64,000 nucleotides of DNA, from contig OZ025829.1 in the NCBI GenBank assembly GCA_964019425.1, positions 496,001 through 560,000 of the forward strand, read 5' to 3'. The stretch comes from Flectonema sp. DT1601. Its lineage: Eukaryota > Euglenozoa > Diplonemea > Diplonemida > Diplonemidae. A program made the translations under genes and the position numbers. Below the pieces are notes generated by a model. It was not told the origin of the DNA. It did no database searches and saw only the letters and a list, made by a program, of their open reading frames with translations. Positions 54,351-64,000 of this stretch are shown piece after piece; the first letter of the stretch is position 1, and each line of letters starts with the position of its first letter.

Positions 54351-57300
54351 GAATAGTTTTGTTTTCCACCTTACGTCTAGATTTCCTCAGCCGCTGTGGC
54401 CAATTGCCACTGTTTTTGTTGTCAGTTATTTTCTATTTATTGTGTGAAAAAAAAAAAAAAAAAAAAAAAGTAATGTTGTGAGAAATAGACAGTCTTCACG
54501 AAAAAAAAAAAAAAAAAAAAAAGAATATAATAAAAGAAATTAAGATGTAGTAATGGCGAAGTCGATCGACTGACTGCCACTCCCCCTCCCAATTATTTTT
54601 ATGCATTTTTATTGTCTGTAAGATACTCTATGTTATTATATTTTATTATTAAAATATTTTTTCTTTTCTTTCCTACAATGAGTGGCGGAACCTCCTACTC
54701 GTTTTATTTCCTTTCAGGTTAAATCAAAATAATCGCATTGAAAAGCGAGAATACATGTGAACGAATAAATCCTCATTTTCCCCCCTATAGTAGTAAGAGA
54801 GAGAGGCAATTTTTTTTTTTTTTTTTTTTTTGGAAAAAAATAATTTTTATAAGAAAGGGGAAGAAAATGTCCACCAACAGTGGTCGCCTATGATCATCTT
54901 GTCACGAACAAAAAAACCTTGGTAATCACGCCATTGGACTTCTTGCAATAATGTGTAGAAGAATTTCTCACACGTGTACGTAGGTCCATAGTACCGCTTC
55001 TTTTTTCCCCCTCCCGCTTCTTTTTTTTTTTCCTTCCCCCCGTTGTTCATGTATTTATGCACAAAACTTATTCTTAGGGGGAGGGAAAAAAAAAAAAAAA
55101 AAAATTGCACATGAGATAATTATAAGGGCTTCTCAAGTCCATCTTTCTATGTGCTCTGAAAATTACTTTGCGAATCAGCAGTTTATGGATTGCACTTATA
55201 CATGCTGAGAGACGGGCTGCTTTGATCTGTGAATTTCTTTTTTTTTTTTTGTTTATTCTCCTTACCCATAGAAAAAAACTTTATATTCGTTTTTTTTTTC
55301 CTTTTTTTTCTTCCCTTCCCCTTCTTTTACGCATTGACATTCGTATGTGATAAATGAAGCATGGGAAAAAGAAAAAAAAAAAAAAAAAAAAAAGGCCCCT
55401 TTTATTTTGTATGAGTTCGTCATGCTAGTGGGTGTCTTTTTTTTTTCCAAATTTTTTTTGCTTGTTTAAGAGCACGTAGGGATTACGGTTGGGCCTTCGA
55501 AGGGCCTACTGTTGCTAACTCTTACTTATGAGAAATTATCCTTACGGTTCTATCTTGTTTTAGGTTTTTTTTTTTTCCCTTCATTTTTTTTCTTACCTTA
55601 CCCTTAAAAAAAAAAAAAATAATAATAATTTTAATGAGGTTGGTGGGATCATGGTGCACTGATATAACCAACTAAGTAAAAGAAAAAAAAAAAAAAAAAA
55701 AAAGGAAAAAAAAAAAAAAGGAAAAAGAAAAAGAAATTACTACTTAATTATCACCTATGTTTTTGTATCATAGCGTACGATTAGTCGGGATAATGAAATT
55801 AAAAATTGATCAAGCGCTTGATCTAAACCGGTGATCCACCCACTTCCCTCCCTGCGTCATATTAGGGGGGAGAATTGAATTATCCAAATGAGGCTTAATA
55901 CTGTTTTTTTTTTTACCTACCCGATTTTTTCCCCTTTTCTCATATATAGTTTTGTTTGTGGTAATTCTCATGTGTGTTCTTCCGCAGCTCTGTTGCAGTT
56001 GGAATCCTCCCTCCCTACAGTAGGTAGGGAGGCGAACTTTATTTGTGATTTTCACATTTGCTTAAATAAAATAATTGCCTTTACATACAAAGATGTACCT
56101 TACTATTTTCAAAGAGCAGAGCAAGGCTTGCGATCTGAGTTTTGGTGTAAAGTAGTGTTCAATCCAAGAAGGCATTACCCGCCTCGATTGAATAACATGT
56201 TTTCGTCTCAACGCTCTCTACTCTGTTCTGCTCTTGGCTTCGCTAAGTCAAGGTGACCGCATATTTCTTGCATTTACCATTTTTAAAAAAAAAAAAAAAA
56301 AAAAAAAGGTTTATCGCGTCCTCATTGACAATTGCTCAATACACGGCAGTAGCTTTCTGTCGGCTATAGAATTTTCATTTTGCTGAATTTTCTGTTTTTT
56401 TTTTTTTTTTTTTTTTTTTGTAGTTACTATGCTTCTCCTTCCCCACCCGTTAAAACTCTATACTAAAATCTGCTGGTGCATTAAAGTTGCAACGGTGTGA
56501 CTGATTTATTTTGTTTTTTTTTGGAAAAAAAAAAAAGTACCTATTTTTACTCCATTTTTTTTCGACTTTAACTCGACTAACAGCACGCTCACACACTTGT
56601 TCCTTGCTAAACGTATTGAGTGTAGTGCAGGCAAGGTTGAGATAGAGGTTAAAAAAAAATTAATAACATTTACTGACAACCCACATAGCAAGGTCTTTTT
56701 TTTTTTTGTTTTTTTTTTTTTGTTGAGGTAGCAAAACCTAATTATATTTTCTCTGCTTTCCTATTTTTGCTGCTGCTGATTGATCCTTGCATAATTTTAT
56801 CTCGTTTTTTTTTTTTTTTGCGTTTTTTTTCTCCCCTACATTTATGTATCTCCGGCTTTTGATTTTTAGCAGCTGCGAAAAGAAAAAAAAAGAGATTTAA
56901 AAAAAAAAAAAAAAAAAATTTAGATTTTCCCGTTCTTCACTTGTATGAAAATGCAAATGACTATTAAAATATGCTTAGTAAGTTACACACCTATTAGGCT
57001 CAATGCAAGTGATTGACTGTTGCGTGTGAACATCTGTTAACTGTTGTATATGAAGGCGATCGTGCAAGTCATAATGGCGGTTAAAGAATCTTGGAAAAAA
57101 AAAAGGGAAAAAAAAAAAAAAAAAAAAAAACTCTCCCAAAATGCCCTACCTCATCCCTACGAACGGTAACGCGCTCTGTTATAAAGATCATGCGCGTGAT
57201 AATCGCCGAAAAAAACTTTTGACTGCTTTTTTTCCGCGCGGGGTCTGCGAGCTGCTATGCCTTCGAAAACACGAAGGTTATTCTTCTTGAGGATTAAACT

Positions 57301-57426
57301 AAATCCTACTTGTCGTGCACGTTATGTTATTTATATATAAAGTCTTTCATTCTTAACTTCTTATTACAGAACAGACAAACATTCGATGATATGACAGCCG
57401 CATATCACATCAACAGAATTTGTTAG

Positions 57427-59148
57427 ATGTTATCAGCGAGAGTGGCGGTAGCGTTGCTAGCGCTATTTGCGATACTGCTTTCTGTAGAAAATGCGAAATG
57501 GCTGATGAGAAATGCTGGGAAAGGGAGGGAAGATCCAGATGAAATAGAACGACTTTTACAACTATTACGACATGAAGCAAAGGTAGATTTATCTTCTATT
57601 AAACGACAGAGTACATCACCAGTTCCTGAAGTGAAGCCAACAGACACAGCAAAGCCAAGGGTTATACAAAAAAAAAATATCAACAACACTTCAACACCAA
57701 TACTGTACACCAAACCAAACACAAAATTAGACTTCACTCGGAGTGTTGACATCTCACGGGACATAGCAAAACAGGCAGAGACTTGGGAAATATCGATTCG
57801 GTTGACTGAAAATCCACAACCAGCAACGTGTTCAGCGCCTCCTTCAATGGACAGTTATGAGGAAGGTAAGAAAATGCTTCACGCTCATAAAAAGAAAAGG
57901 AAACATGAATTCACTCCAATAGAACTAGCAGCCAATATAAAACTCCAACAGACCACCGGAGTGCTAGAGTTTTACGAAGTCGATGGGTCTGCGATTCCCA
58001 GCACTGTTAACGACGTTCCGATATTAGACACTCATGGAGGGAAATTCAGCATCTTTAAAAGTTGGGGTGATCGTAAACTCTGGAAAAACCTTCACTGGAT
58101 AGAAGACCCACAGAAACGTCATCACGAAACAAAGTTACCAAACGCTATACCTGAGCAACCTCCATTGTGGGTAGCTGTTGCGTACAATGGATGGACTAAT
58201 CAGGGAAATGTATTTACTTGCGACTATGCTCTAACTACTGGAGCTTGTTTGTGGGAAATGAGTAATTATAAAACACCGAAAAAAAAATTTAAAAAAGTTC
58301 TAGCACTCTGTGATAGTTGGTGCAGAGGTTATTTTCACTTCGCCCACGAACACCTTCCGAGAGTTGCTGTTGTGTATCAAGCGTTGATTGATGACCCAGA
58401 GATTGTAATCACAGTACCCACTAATAGAGATTTTATTGTATCATATTTTCATGACGTACTTGGAATAGACAAGAGCCGATTAGTCGGAACAACGACTGCC
58501 TCAGCAGACGTTCTTCTGTATCCGCAACCACAACCATGTGGGACTATGTGGAGCCATGGTCTCATGTTACTCAGACGTATCGTTTTCAATAAACATTCAA
58601 TCATAGGAACGAATGCTCCTGAAAAGTTTTTAATAGTACTTGCTGAACGAGCAGGTGGAAAAGATGGAAAGTCTCGAAATCCAACAAACTACCAAGCTGT
58701 GAAACAGCAGCTTGCCGATGCGAAATATCCAACCGATCGAGATGTTGTATTCGAATCATCACTTAATAAGGTTTGTTGTTTATTTTGAAGATTATTCATA
58801 CGACGGAATGAGTTCATTTTTTAAAAAAAAACAAAATATAAAAAACAGACAATCCTTGAGCAAATAAAGATCTTCTACAAGGCGGACATAGTTATCGGTC
58901 CTCATGGAGCAAATCTTGCCAACATCATGTGGATGAGAACTGGGACATCAGTTGTTGAATTTATGTCCTACAAATATGGAAATCTTTGTTACTATGTTTG
59001 TGCTCAGAGAGTGGGTCTTGATTTTCATTTTATAATGCAACCAAGTGACAAAGGAGGTTCATACTCACTTGAGTATAACGAGATTAAAAAACACATCGAT
59101 GATGTAATTTTAAGAACTGAAGGCAAACCTGGTCTGGAATTCACATAA
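57427..59148 (+). CDS. GT61-family (EOGT/XYLT-like) glycosyltransferase, type II membrane
   Basis: Exons 57427-58770 and 58849-59148 (547 aa). Residues 5-22 (RVAVALLALFAILLSVEN) form a signal anchor, so this is a Golgi or ER type II protein. The catalytic region starts after about residue 240. WCRGYFHFAHEHLPRV matches the GT61 motif near the donor site. The second exon gives ADIVIGPHGANLANIMWMRT then VVEF, the family hallmark (IGPHGA.L.N..F). GT61 enzymes add xylose, GlcNAc or arabinose to glycoproteins or glycans; the sugar cannot be told here. Residues 45-230 are stem and variable sequence. An acceptor-like TTATTACAG ends at 57369; a second ATG at 57391 is upstream and out of frame, so the start at 57427 is likely but not certain. 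Confidence 0.9.
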
Positions 59149-59682
59149 AGAGAAACAATGTTTCCCTTGATTGACTATTAGATATTCGTCAGCTGAATTA
59201 ACCTAAAAAAAAAAAAAAAACCGACATAATATTTGCCACAACTATTTCAGTTCAGTTTTTTTATTATTATTATTTTTTTTAATATTTTTTTTTTATACTG
59301 GTTCCCTTTCTTTCTCCAAAATATTAATGTCTAACAAGCTCGGATGTTCCTTAATCAGATGACCTTTTTTTTTATTCTTAGAAAAAATAATAATAATAAT
59401 AATTCATGACATCCGACAGGTTGTAAACTATGCGAAGTCAGTCGCCTTCGGAATAGTGTCGAAGAGCAAATGGAATTAGTGTTTTGTTTTATGTTATCGT
59501 GGTGTTCTGTCCGATCATTGAGCATCGTTCATTGCATCTTTAACTGATTGTTATCGTTTTTGGTGTGATGTTTGTATGTTAGTAAATCAGTTGTTCTCAA
59601 AATCATGAAAATGAAAATATATATTTTTGCCTTTTTTTTTTTTTCAGGTTGGGTACCCTCGAAACTCGTAATAATAATAAAA
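59149..59682. other. Spacer before the Cys-rich gene
   Basis: No gene seen. Homopolymers and an ATA/TAA repeat near 59388. It ends with a long T run and CAG (59647), then 35 nt of leader before the ATG. An earlier in-frame ATG at 59572 would only add a Phe-rich stretch read through the T run. Confidence 0.5.
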
Positions 59683-60212
59683 ATGGGCAAATGTCCGAAT
59701 TCTGATGTAATATACCCTGGTGTGTGTGTGAAGGTTGTTGATGAAAAGATAGTAAGATCAACGCTGGGTGAGATTCACTGGAATAAAGATTTATATCCAA
59801 TGTTCTGCAATGGATACCAAAGCGGTGTTGTTAAGAGAATGGTTGGAAGGGGATTGGTTATGGTAAAATTTAATCACAAAGACGAAACCTCAACATCGTT
59901 GACATTCCCAGTTGCAGCTCTCTATCGTTGTGATGAGGTAACGATTAAACCGTCTCCGTTTTCGTCAGAACCACAATTCACTGACACCTGTATTGTTTGT
60001 TGTGAGACAGGAAATCCTGGTCACAACCGTAAGAGAGGATTTAAATGTCAGGGTTGTGTTGGTGTTCGCACCCGATTCAGAATATTTGTATGTCAATTTT
60101 TTTTTTTTTTACGTTTTTTAGTTTAATTTGAGTCTACTGGAAAAAAAAAAAAAAAAATCAGAAAAACTCCTCCTTCGGCAAACCAAAACCGAAGGCTAAT
60201 GAGATGCAATGA
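59683..60212 (+). CDS. Small Cys-rich protein with an SH3-like barrel and a zinc motif, unrecognised
   Basis: Proposed exons 59683-60087 and 60162-60212 (151 aa). The intron is 74 nt, GTATGT to ATCAG. I start at ATG 59683 (MGKCPNSD) because it follows the T-run/CAG acceptor. Residues 10-80 (YPGVCVKVVDEKIV, then GVVKRMVGRGLVMVKF and FPVAALYRCDEV) look like a small five-strand barrel, like the first 50 residues of the giant protein at 24152. Residues 100-125 (CIVCCETGNPGHNRKRGFKC, then QGC) hold C-x2-C pairs and a His, possibly a zinc site. The tail is basic (GKPKPKANEMQ). The function is unknown; a chromatin or peptide-reader role is a guess. The second exon is less certain than the first. Confidence 0.6.
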
Positions 60213-60984
60213 GGTCAAAGGGGGTCCTGCTAGAAAAAAGCTTCTAGCAGCAGAACGAAAAAAAGAAAAAAAAAAAAAAAGAAGAATTAATAATAATAAA
60301 AAGAAATTAGAAAAAAAATAATAAATAACATAACAACTGTTTATCTCAATCACGATACGTACGGTGACTCAATTCGCCTTGCGTGTCTTATCGATGTGTC
60401 ACAAAAATGGAATAAGTGTACAACTATTCACATAAGAGATATTAAAAAGAAAAAAGAATAAAAGACTTGGGAAGCTATCGTTTATATTGCCGTTAGTATT
60501 ATAGTGAGCAGTTTTTTTTTTTTTTTTTTTTTTTTGAAATTTTTTGACTTTAACTTTAGGTTCTGAGAAAAAAAAAAAAATTAAAAAAAAAAAAAAAAAG
60601 TACAGCATATAAATTTATGTTTTGTCTACGGAGTTGCGTGCACTCTTGCCGCAGGTTCTCTCTTTTTCTTTTTTAAAAAGTAATATTTCTGCTAAGAAAC
60701 TAATAATAGCAAGGAGCTTCTCAAAGCTAATTTTACCAAAGCGTGTAAGTAGCCAGTATTGCTGCTGCTGCTGCTGCTTTTTTTTGTTTTGTTGATGACA
60801 ATCGTATCCATGGGGATCTAAGTCTGTTTATCAAAAAAAAAAAAAAAAAAAAAAAAAAAAGAAAGAAAGAAAGAAAACTGCGTTAACACCAGAAAGTAAA
60901 TTTTAGATAAAAGTGAATGAGGTCTTCTATCCAGACTCACGGCTTTATGGCTTTTAAAGATGTTTGCAGCGGTTTTGTTTTCCC

Positions 60985-61021
<37 letters not shown>

Positions 61022-61518
61022 TTTTTTGTTTGTTTTTGCAGCTCTGTCATCAGCTTGCAATTTAAGTAAGAAAATGATTATTTGACAAGTCTATCTTCCT
61101 TTAAATTATTTTTTTTTTAATTTTCGTGAGAATTTTTTTTTGTCTTGTAGAAGAGCACTCTGTTACGAAAAAAAAAAAAAAAAAAAAAAAAAGTCGATCC
61201 ATAAACCCACTTGAAGTTGCTATTCGTTCATAATTAGCTGCTGCCATACGTCTCCCATATTAGTGATTTTGCAATTTTTCCTATAATGCTACATGCAACC
61301 TTCTCTTTTGCTCACTATTTTGATTGCTGTTGGCAGCAGTGAAAAAAAAATAAAAAAACAACTGAAATAAATTTAGCTGAGGCTCTTTTTTTTTTTTTTT
61401 TTTTTTAAAATTATTGTATTCGTATACATGAAATCCCACCATGACTAGTTCTACGTGCGAAGGGTAAGAACACGCGTAAGAACACGTGCTCATAATCTCA
61501 GTTTTGCTCTTGGTGGAA
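60213..61518. other. AT-rich spacer
   Basis: No gene seen. Homopolymers, a GCT trinucleotide repeat (about 60760-60778) and a GAAA run (about 60860). Short islands of complex sequence give no frame. Confidence 0.5.
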
Positions 61519-61810
61519 GAACGCAGACGGGGGGGAGGGGTTTCTTTTATTTTCTAAAAAACCCTCCCTAACTATCTCTGCTATATAGGTTATCAGTGTC
61601 AAGGTTGTGATTTTCTCAGACCTGCGAAGATAGAAGCAGAGATACTTAACAATTTTGGTGAAATAAAACAGAATAAATGTAAAAAAGCTATTCTAGGAAC
61701 GCAGACAGGAGGAGTTTCTTTTTTTTTTTTTGTTATCTAAAAAGAAAAAAAAAAAAAAAACCTCCCTAACCTATCTCTGCCATGTGAGTTTTTCAGACCT
61801 GCAATGAACA
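61519..61810 (+). repeat. Tandem duplication holding a possible Cys-rich exon
   Basis: Two related blocks, about 61519-61630 and 61694-61805. Each has GAACGCAGAC, a G-rich GGAGG..TTTCTTTT, a CCTCCCTAAC segment that can pair back to it, ATCTCTGC, and TTCTCAGACCTGC or TTTTCAGACCTGC. In the first, after ATATAG, the frame at 61588 reads GYQCQGCDFLRPAKIEAEIL and stays open to about 61740. GYQCQGC resembles GFKCQGC in the gene at 59683, so this may be a duplicated or alternative exon fragment of that gene. It is probably not a complete gene. Confidence 0.4.
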
Positions 61811-62415
61811 GCTGGGTTGCTACGCTTTAACTTTTTTTTTGATTTTGCTTTTGTGAAGAATAAGCAAAGAAATGTAAACCTGTGGGAAGGGAATTGAAAC
61901 GATAATTAAAAAAAAAAGAAAAAAAAAGAAAAACAGACAGAAACCTGTCTTGAAAAAAGAAAAAAAAAAAAAAAAAAAAGAACATAAGATACGGATGTCT
62001 GGACTTAAGATTGTTTATAAATTTAAACGAGATCACTTCCTGTGTGTGGGGTTTTTTTTTCTAAAAAAAAAAATCATCGTTGTGAAGGATACAAGTATCT
62101 CTAATAGTATTTTGGTACGTAGTGGCGAAGATTATTATTATTTATTTATTTATTTATTTTTGTTTTTTTATTATGTAAAAATTGGCAGCGTGGATACTAA
62201 TGTTTTGTATTAGCTGAAAAACACGATTAGTTTTTCGGTTGATCATGAGCATCAGTTTTGCAGCCAAAAAAAAAAAAAAAAAAAAGAATACTACAGTAGA
62301 GTATATACATACAGCCGTACAACCCTTATGTGAGTTAAGAAATTAATAGTCCTGCACCGGCCGTTTTTTACATTGGTTAGTCGTGAAGGAAATAATTTGT
62401 TTTTCTTAAAACTGT

Positions 62416-62447
<32 letters not shown>

Positions 62448-63286
62448 CTCCCTTAATGCAGAGATTGCCATCCGTGTTTTTTTTATTTTTATTTTTATTA
62501 TTTTTATACCTATAACAACTTGTCTATATCCTGCTCTCCGAATTTAAAAAAAAAAAAGACCCTCCCATCCGGCCACAGTTGTTTTTTTCTTGGGATCTTC
62601 AGGTTGTAGTACCTTGTATGAATGAAATTAACAGTGTATATGAGCGCGCAACTTCCTCTAATGCTTGTGTCCCAACTCAAGTATCTGTCGTCAAGTTGTT
62701 GTTTGTTTGAGTTCAACCAAGCGAGTCGATAGATTTGGGAGGATTATTCAAATTTTTCCTTTCCTTTTTTTTTTTTTTTTTTTTTTTTGATTACTGCTCG
62801 TTTTTTTTCATTGGATTTCATTCAGTAAAAAATAAAAAATAAAATAAAACTGAAAGTCTCACAATTAGTTATCAATAATTTTGACTTGTGTAGTCATCTT
62901 CCCAGCTGAAGATGAGATCCCCAACCTCGTCTGATGAAAGCGACACTTGCTGGCGTTGAATCGACGGGTTTTTCTTAACACGTTGTTAACTTCACTTATT
63001 TTTTCCCTTCTAGACTTTATATATATATTTTTTTTCCCTCCTCCTCTTTTTTTTCTTAAAAAAAAAAAAAAAGCATTCCCTTCCCTTCCAATTACCCTTT
63101 GTAATCGATTACGTCAACAGGTTGGAATTTTTTTTTTTTTTTTTTTTTTTTAAAGTTGTTCATTGTTTGTATAGTAGTTGTCGATAATTTGTTGAACAAG
63201 ACAAGGTAGAAAGCTGAAGATTAATGTCATTTTTAATTTTTTTTCTTTCTTTTTTTCTATAAAATTAAATTACGTTCCTTCAGTTG
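61811..63286. other. AT-rich spacer
   Basis: No gene seen. T and A runs up to about 33 nt (near 62419) and an ATTT repeat (about 62133-62160). Confidence 0.5.
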
Positions 63287-63361
63287 CATTACTGAGTCTT
63301 TAGAAACGGCTACGGATTGTGTCCTCTGTTGCTGTGAGTTACCTCCCTTGGAGTACTTATA
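63287..63361 (+). repeat. Dispersed conserved element, copy 2
   Basis: Second copy of the element at 40856-40930, with the same forty-odd identical bases. Here a 12-nt arm TGCTGTGAGTTA (63330-63341) has an exact inverted match TAACTCACAGCA at 63456-63467, so a long stem is possible in this copy only. Confidence 0.75.
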
Positions 63362-64000
63362 ATAAACGGTATCATTTGGATTAAATAACTAAACTAGCAA
63401 ACTAGAATCGTTTTTTCCCGCAGCGTCTCGATGATTAGTGCTGGTGAAATACTTATAACTCACAGCATGTTTGAATTAAATAACTAGTTGGCTTTATGAC
63501 AAACCCCACCTGTTGCATATGTTTATCGTTTGTCGCGACTTCCGTCTTCCATCAGTGAGACATCTTTTTTTATTGAAAAAGAACCTCACTGCGATGTGTA
63601 ATGCGACGGAGTTTAAAAAAACAGTTGTTGTTAATTAAAAGAAGGTCAGCAGCGTTTGGGTTTTTTCGCTAGCAACCTCTTTTTTTCTTCTCTCTCTCTT
63701 TTTTTATCTTTATTATTTAATGATATCTTGGCATGATTTTTTAAAACACGTTTTTTTTTACCATCGAAAATTAATTTTTGGGTTGTAGTCGTTCGTCATT
63801 CGTTGTAAGAAATGTAAAATGTAAGTGAGGGCGCTCGTCGCTTAGGTCTTAGGCGTTCTACGTCCTTTTTTCCAAGACAGTGCCGCCCTTCTTAAGGGGA
63901 CTGTGTGCGCCTTCAGCACGCGTAAGAGCGAGCCAATAGCAGGTCTGTGATGCTCCTAAATGTCCTAGGCTGCACGCGCACTACACTGACGCATTAAACG
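63362..64000. other. Right-hand end, no gene recognised
   Basis: The last 180 bp (from about 63825) are clearly richer in G and C than the spacers, with GCGCTCGTCGCTTAGG and GCACGCGTAAGAGCG, and could be the edge of a gene or RNA that continues outside the window. No long frame is visible. Confidence 0.4.

Larger units (their letters stand above)
46650..57426. other. Gene-poor region of about 10.8 kb
   Basis: No frame here looks like a gene: the open frames are short and mostly Phe or Lys from T and A runs. It is very rich in homopolymers (for instance about 31 A near 49091). Islands of normal complexity occur, listed separately: 49150-49275, 51557-51632, 53030-53217 and 54175-54350. Another lies at 57140-57330 (CG-containing, no frame). 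Non-coding RNA genes, decayed mobile elements or a centromere-like or replication role are all possible. Confidence 0.6.

Noticed and set aside
55888-56256. Plus-strand frame of 122 codons
   Set aside because: It begins with Phe from a T run and shows no recognisable motif; the later part has ordinary composition but no supporting signal. Left as spacer.
59572-59682. Upstream in-frame ATG of the Cys-rich gene
   Set aside because: It would translate through a T run and a strong CAG acceptor; the ATG at 59683 after the acceptor is more likely.
46650-64000. CRISPR array, LTR element or capsid-bearing element
   Set aside because: No regular repeat-spacer pattern, no paired long terminal repeats and no gag, integrase or capsid-like frames were seen anywhere in the window.

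Overview
The window is nuclear DNA of a unicellular eukaryote. Genes are intron-bearing: I placed 15 GT-AG introns of 64 to 102 nt, most with a GTATGT donor and a CAG acceptor. Spacers are very AT-rich and full of A and T homopolymers. My best guess at the organism is a euglenozoan, perhaps a diplonemid. Four things point there: every confident gene lies on the + strand; almost every start codon sits 1 to 60 nt after a splice-acceptor-like AG, as expected for trans-splicing of polycistronic RNA; an iron superoxide dismutase very like the kinetoplastid enzyme occurs in a tandem array; and there is a RET1-like terminal uridylyltransferase plus a LINE with a 2A peptide, as in the trypanosome L1Tc/Ingi elements. 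This is inference; no rRNA or spliced-leader gene is visible to settle it.

Layout. 1-990: broken Mutator-like (MULE) transposase. 2220-4533: class I cyclic-nucleotide phosphodiesterase with a predicted lipid-anchored N-terminus. 5990-8929: terminal uridylyltransferase with an N-terminal zinc finger and a His/Gln-rich tail. 10437-11957: disordered Ser/Arg/Lys-rich protein. 12777-18502: nest of LINE copies, ending in a nearly whole element with ORF1, an in-frame UGA-CUAG, a 2A motif, endonuclease, reverse transcriptase and RNase H. 18512-18582: tRNA-like gene. 18930-19910: RRM protein with an Arg/Asp tail. 20189-21784: SelO-type AMPylase. 22286-23454: pseudokinase. 24152-34748: unrecognised protein of about 3,449 residues. 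35773-37335: Cdc20/Cdh1-like APC/C activator. 38453-39484: macrodomain-like protein. 40455-40625: stub of an NAD(P)-binding protein. 41107-45211: four tandem Fe-SOD genes encoding identical proteins. 45975-46649: RanBP2-type zinc-finger protein. 46650-57426: about 10.8 kb without a convincing gene. 57427-59148: GT61-type glycosyltransferase. 59683-60212: small Cys-rich protein. 60213-64000: gene-poor, with duplications.

The genes do not form one pathway; they read as a housekeeping and signalling cluster in one orientation. The most unusual object is the LINE. ORF1 and ORF2 lie in one frame, separated by a single UGA in the known leaky context UGA-CUA-G. A canonical 2A ribosome-skipping peptide follows, and the first AUG of ORF2 lies only inside the endonuclease. 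Stop read-through followed by 2A skipping is therefore the simplest way to make the full enzyme.
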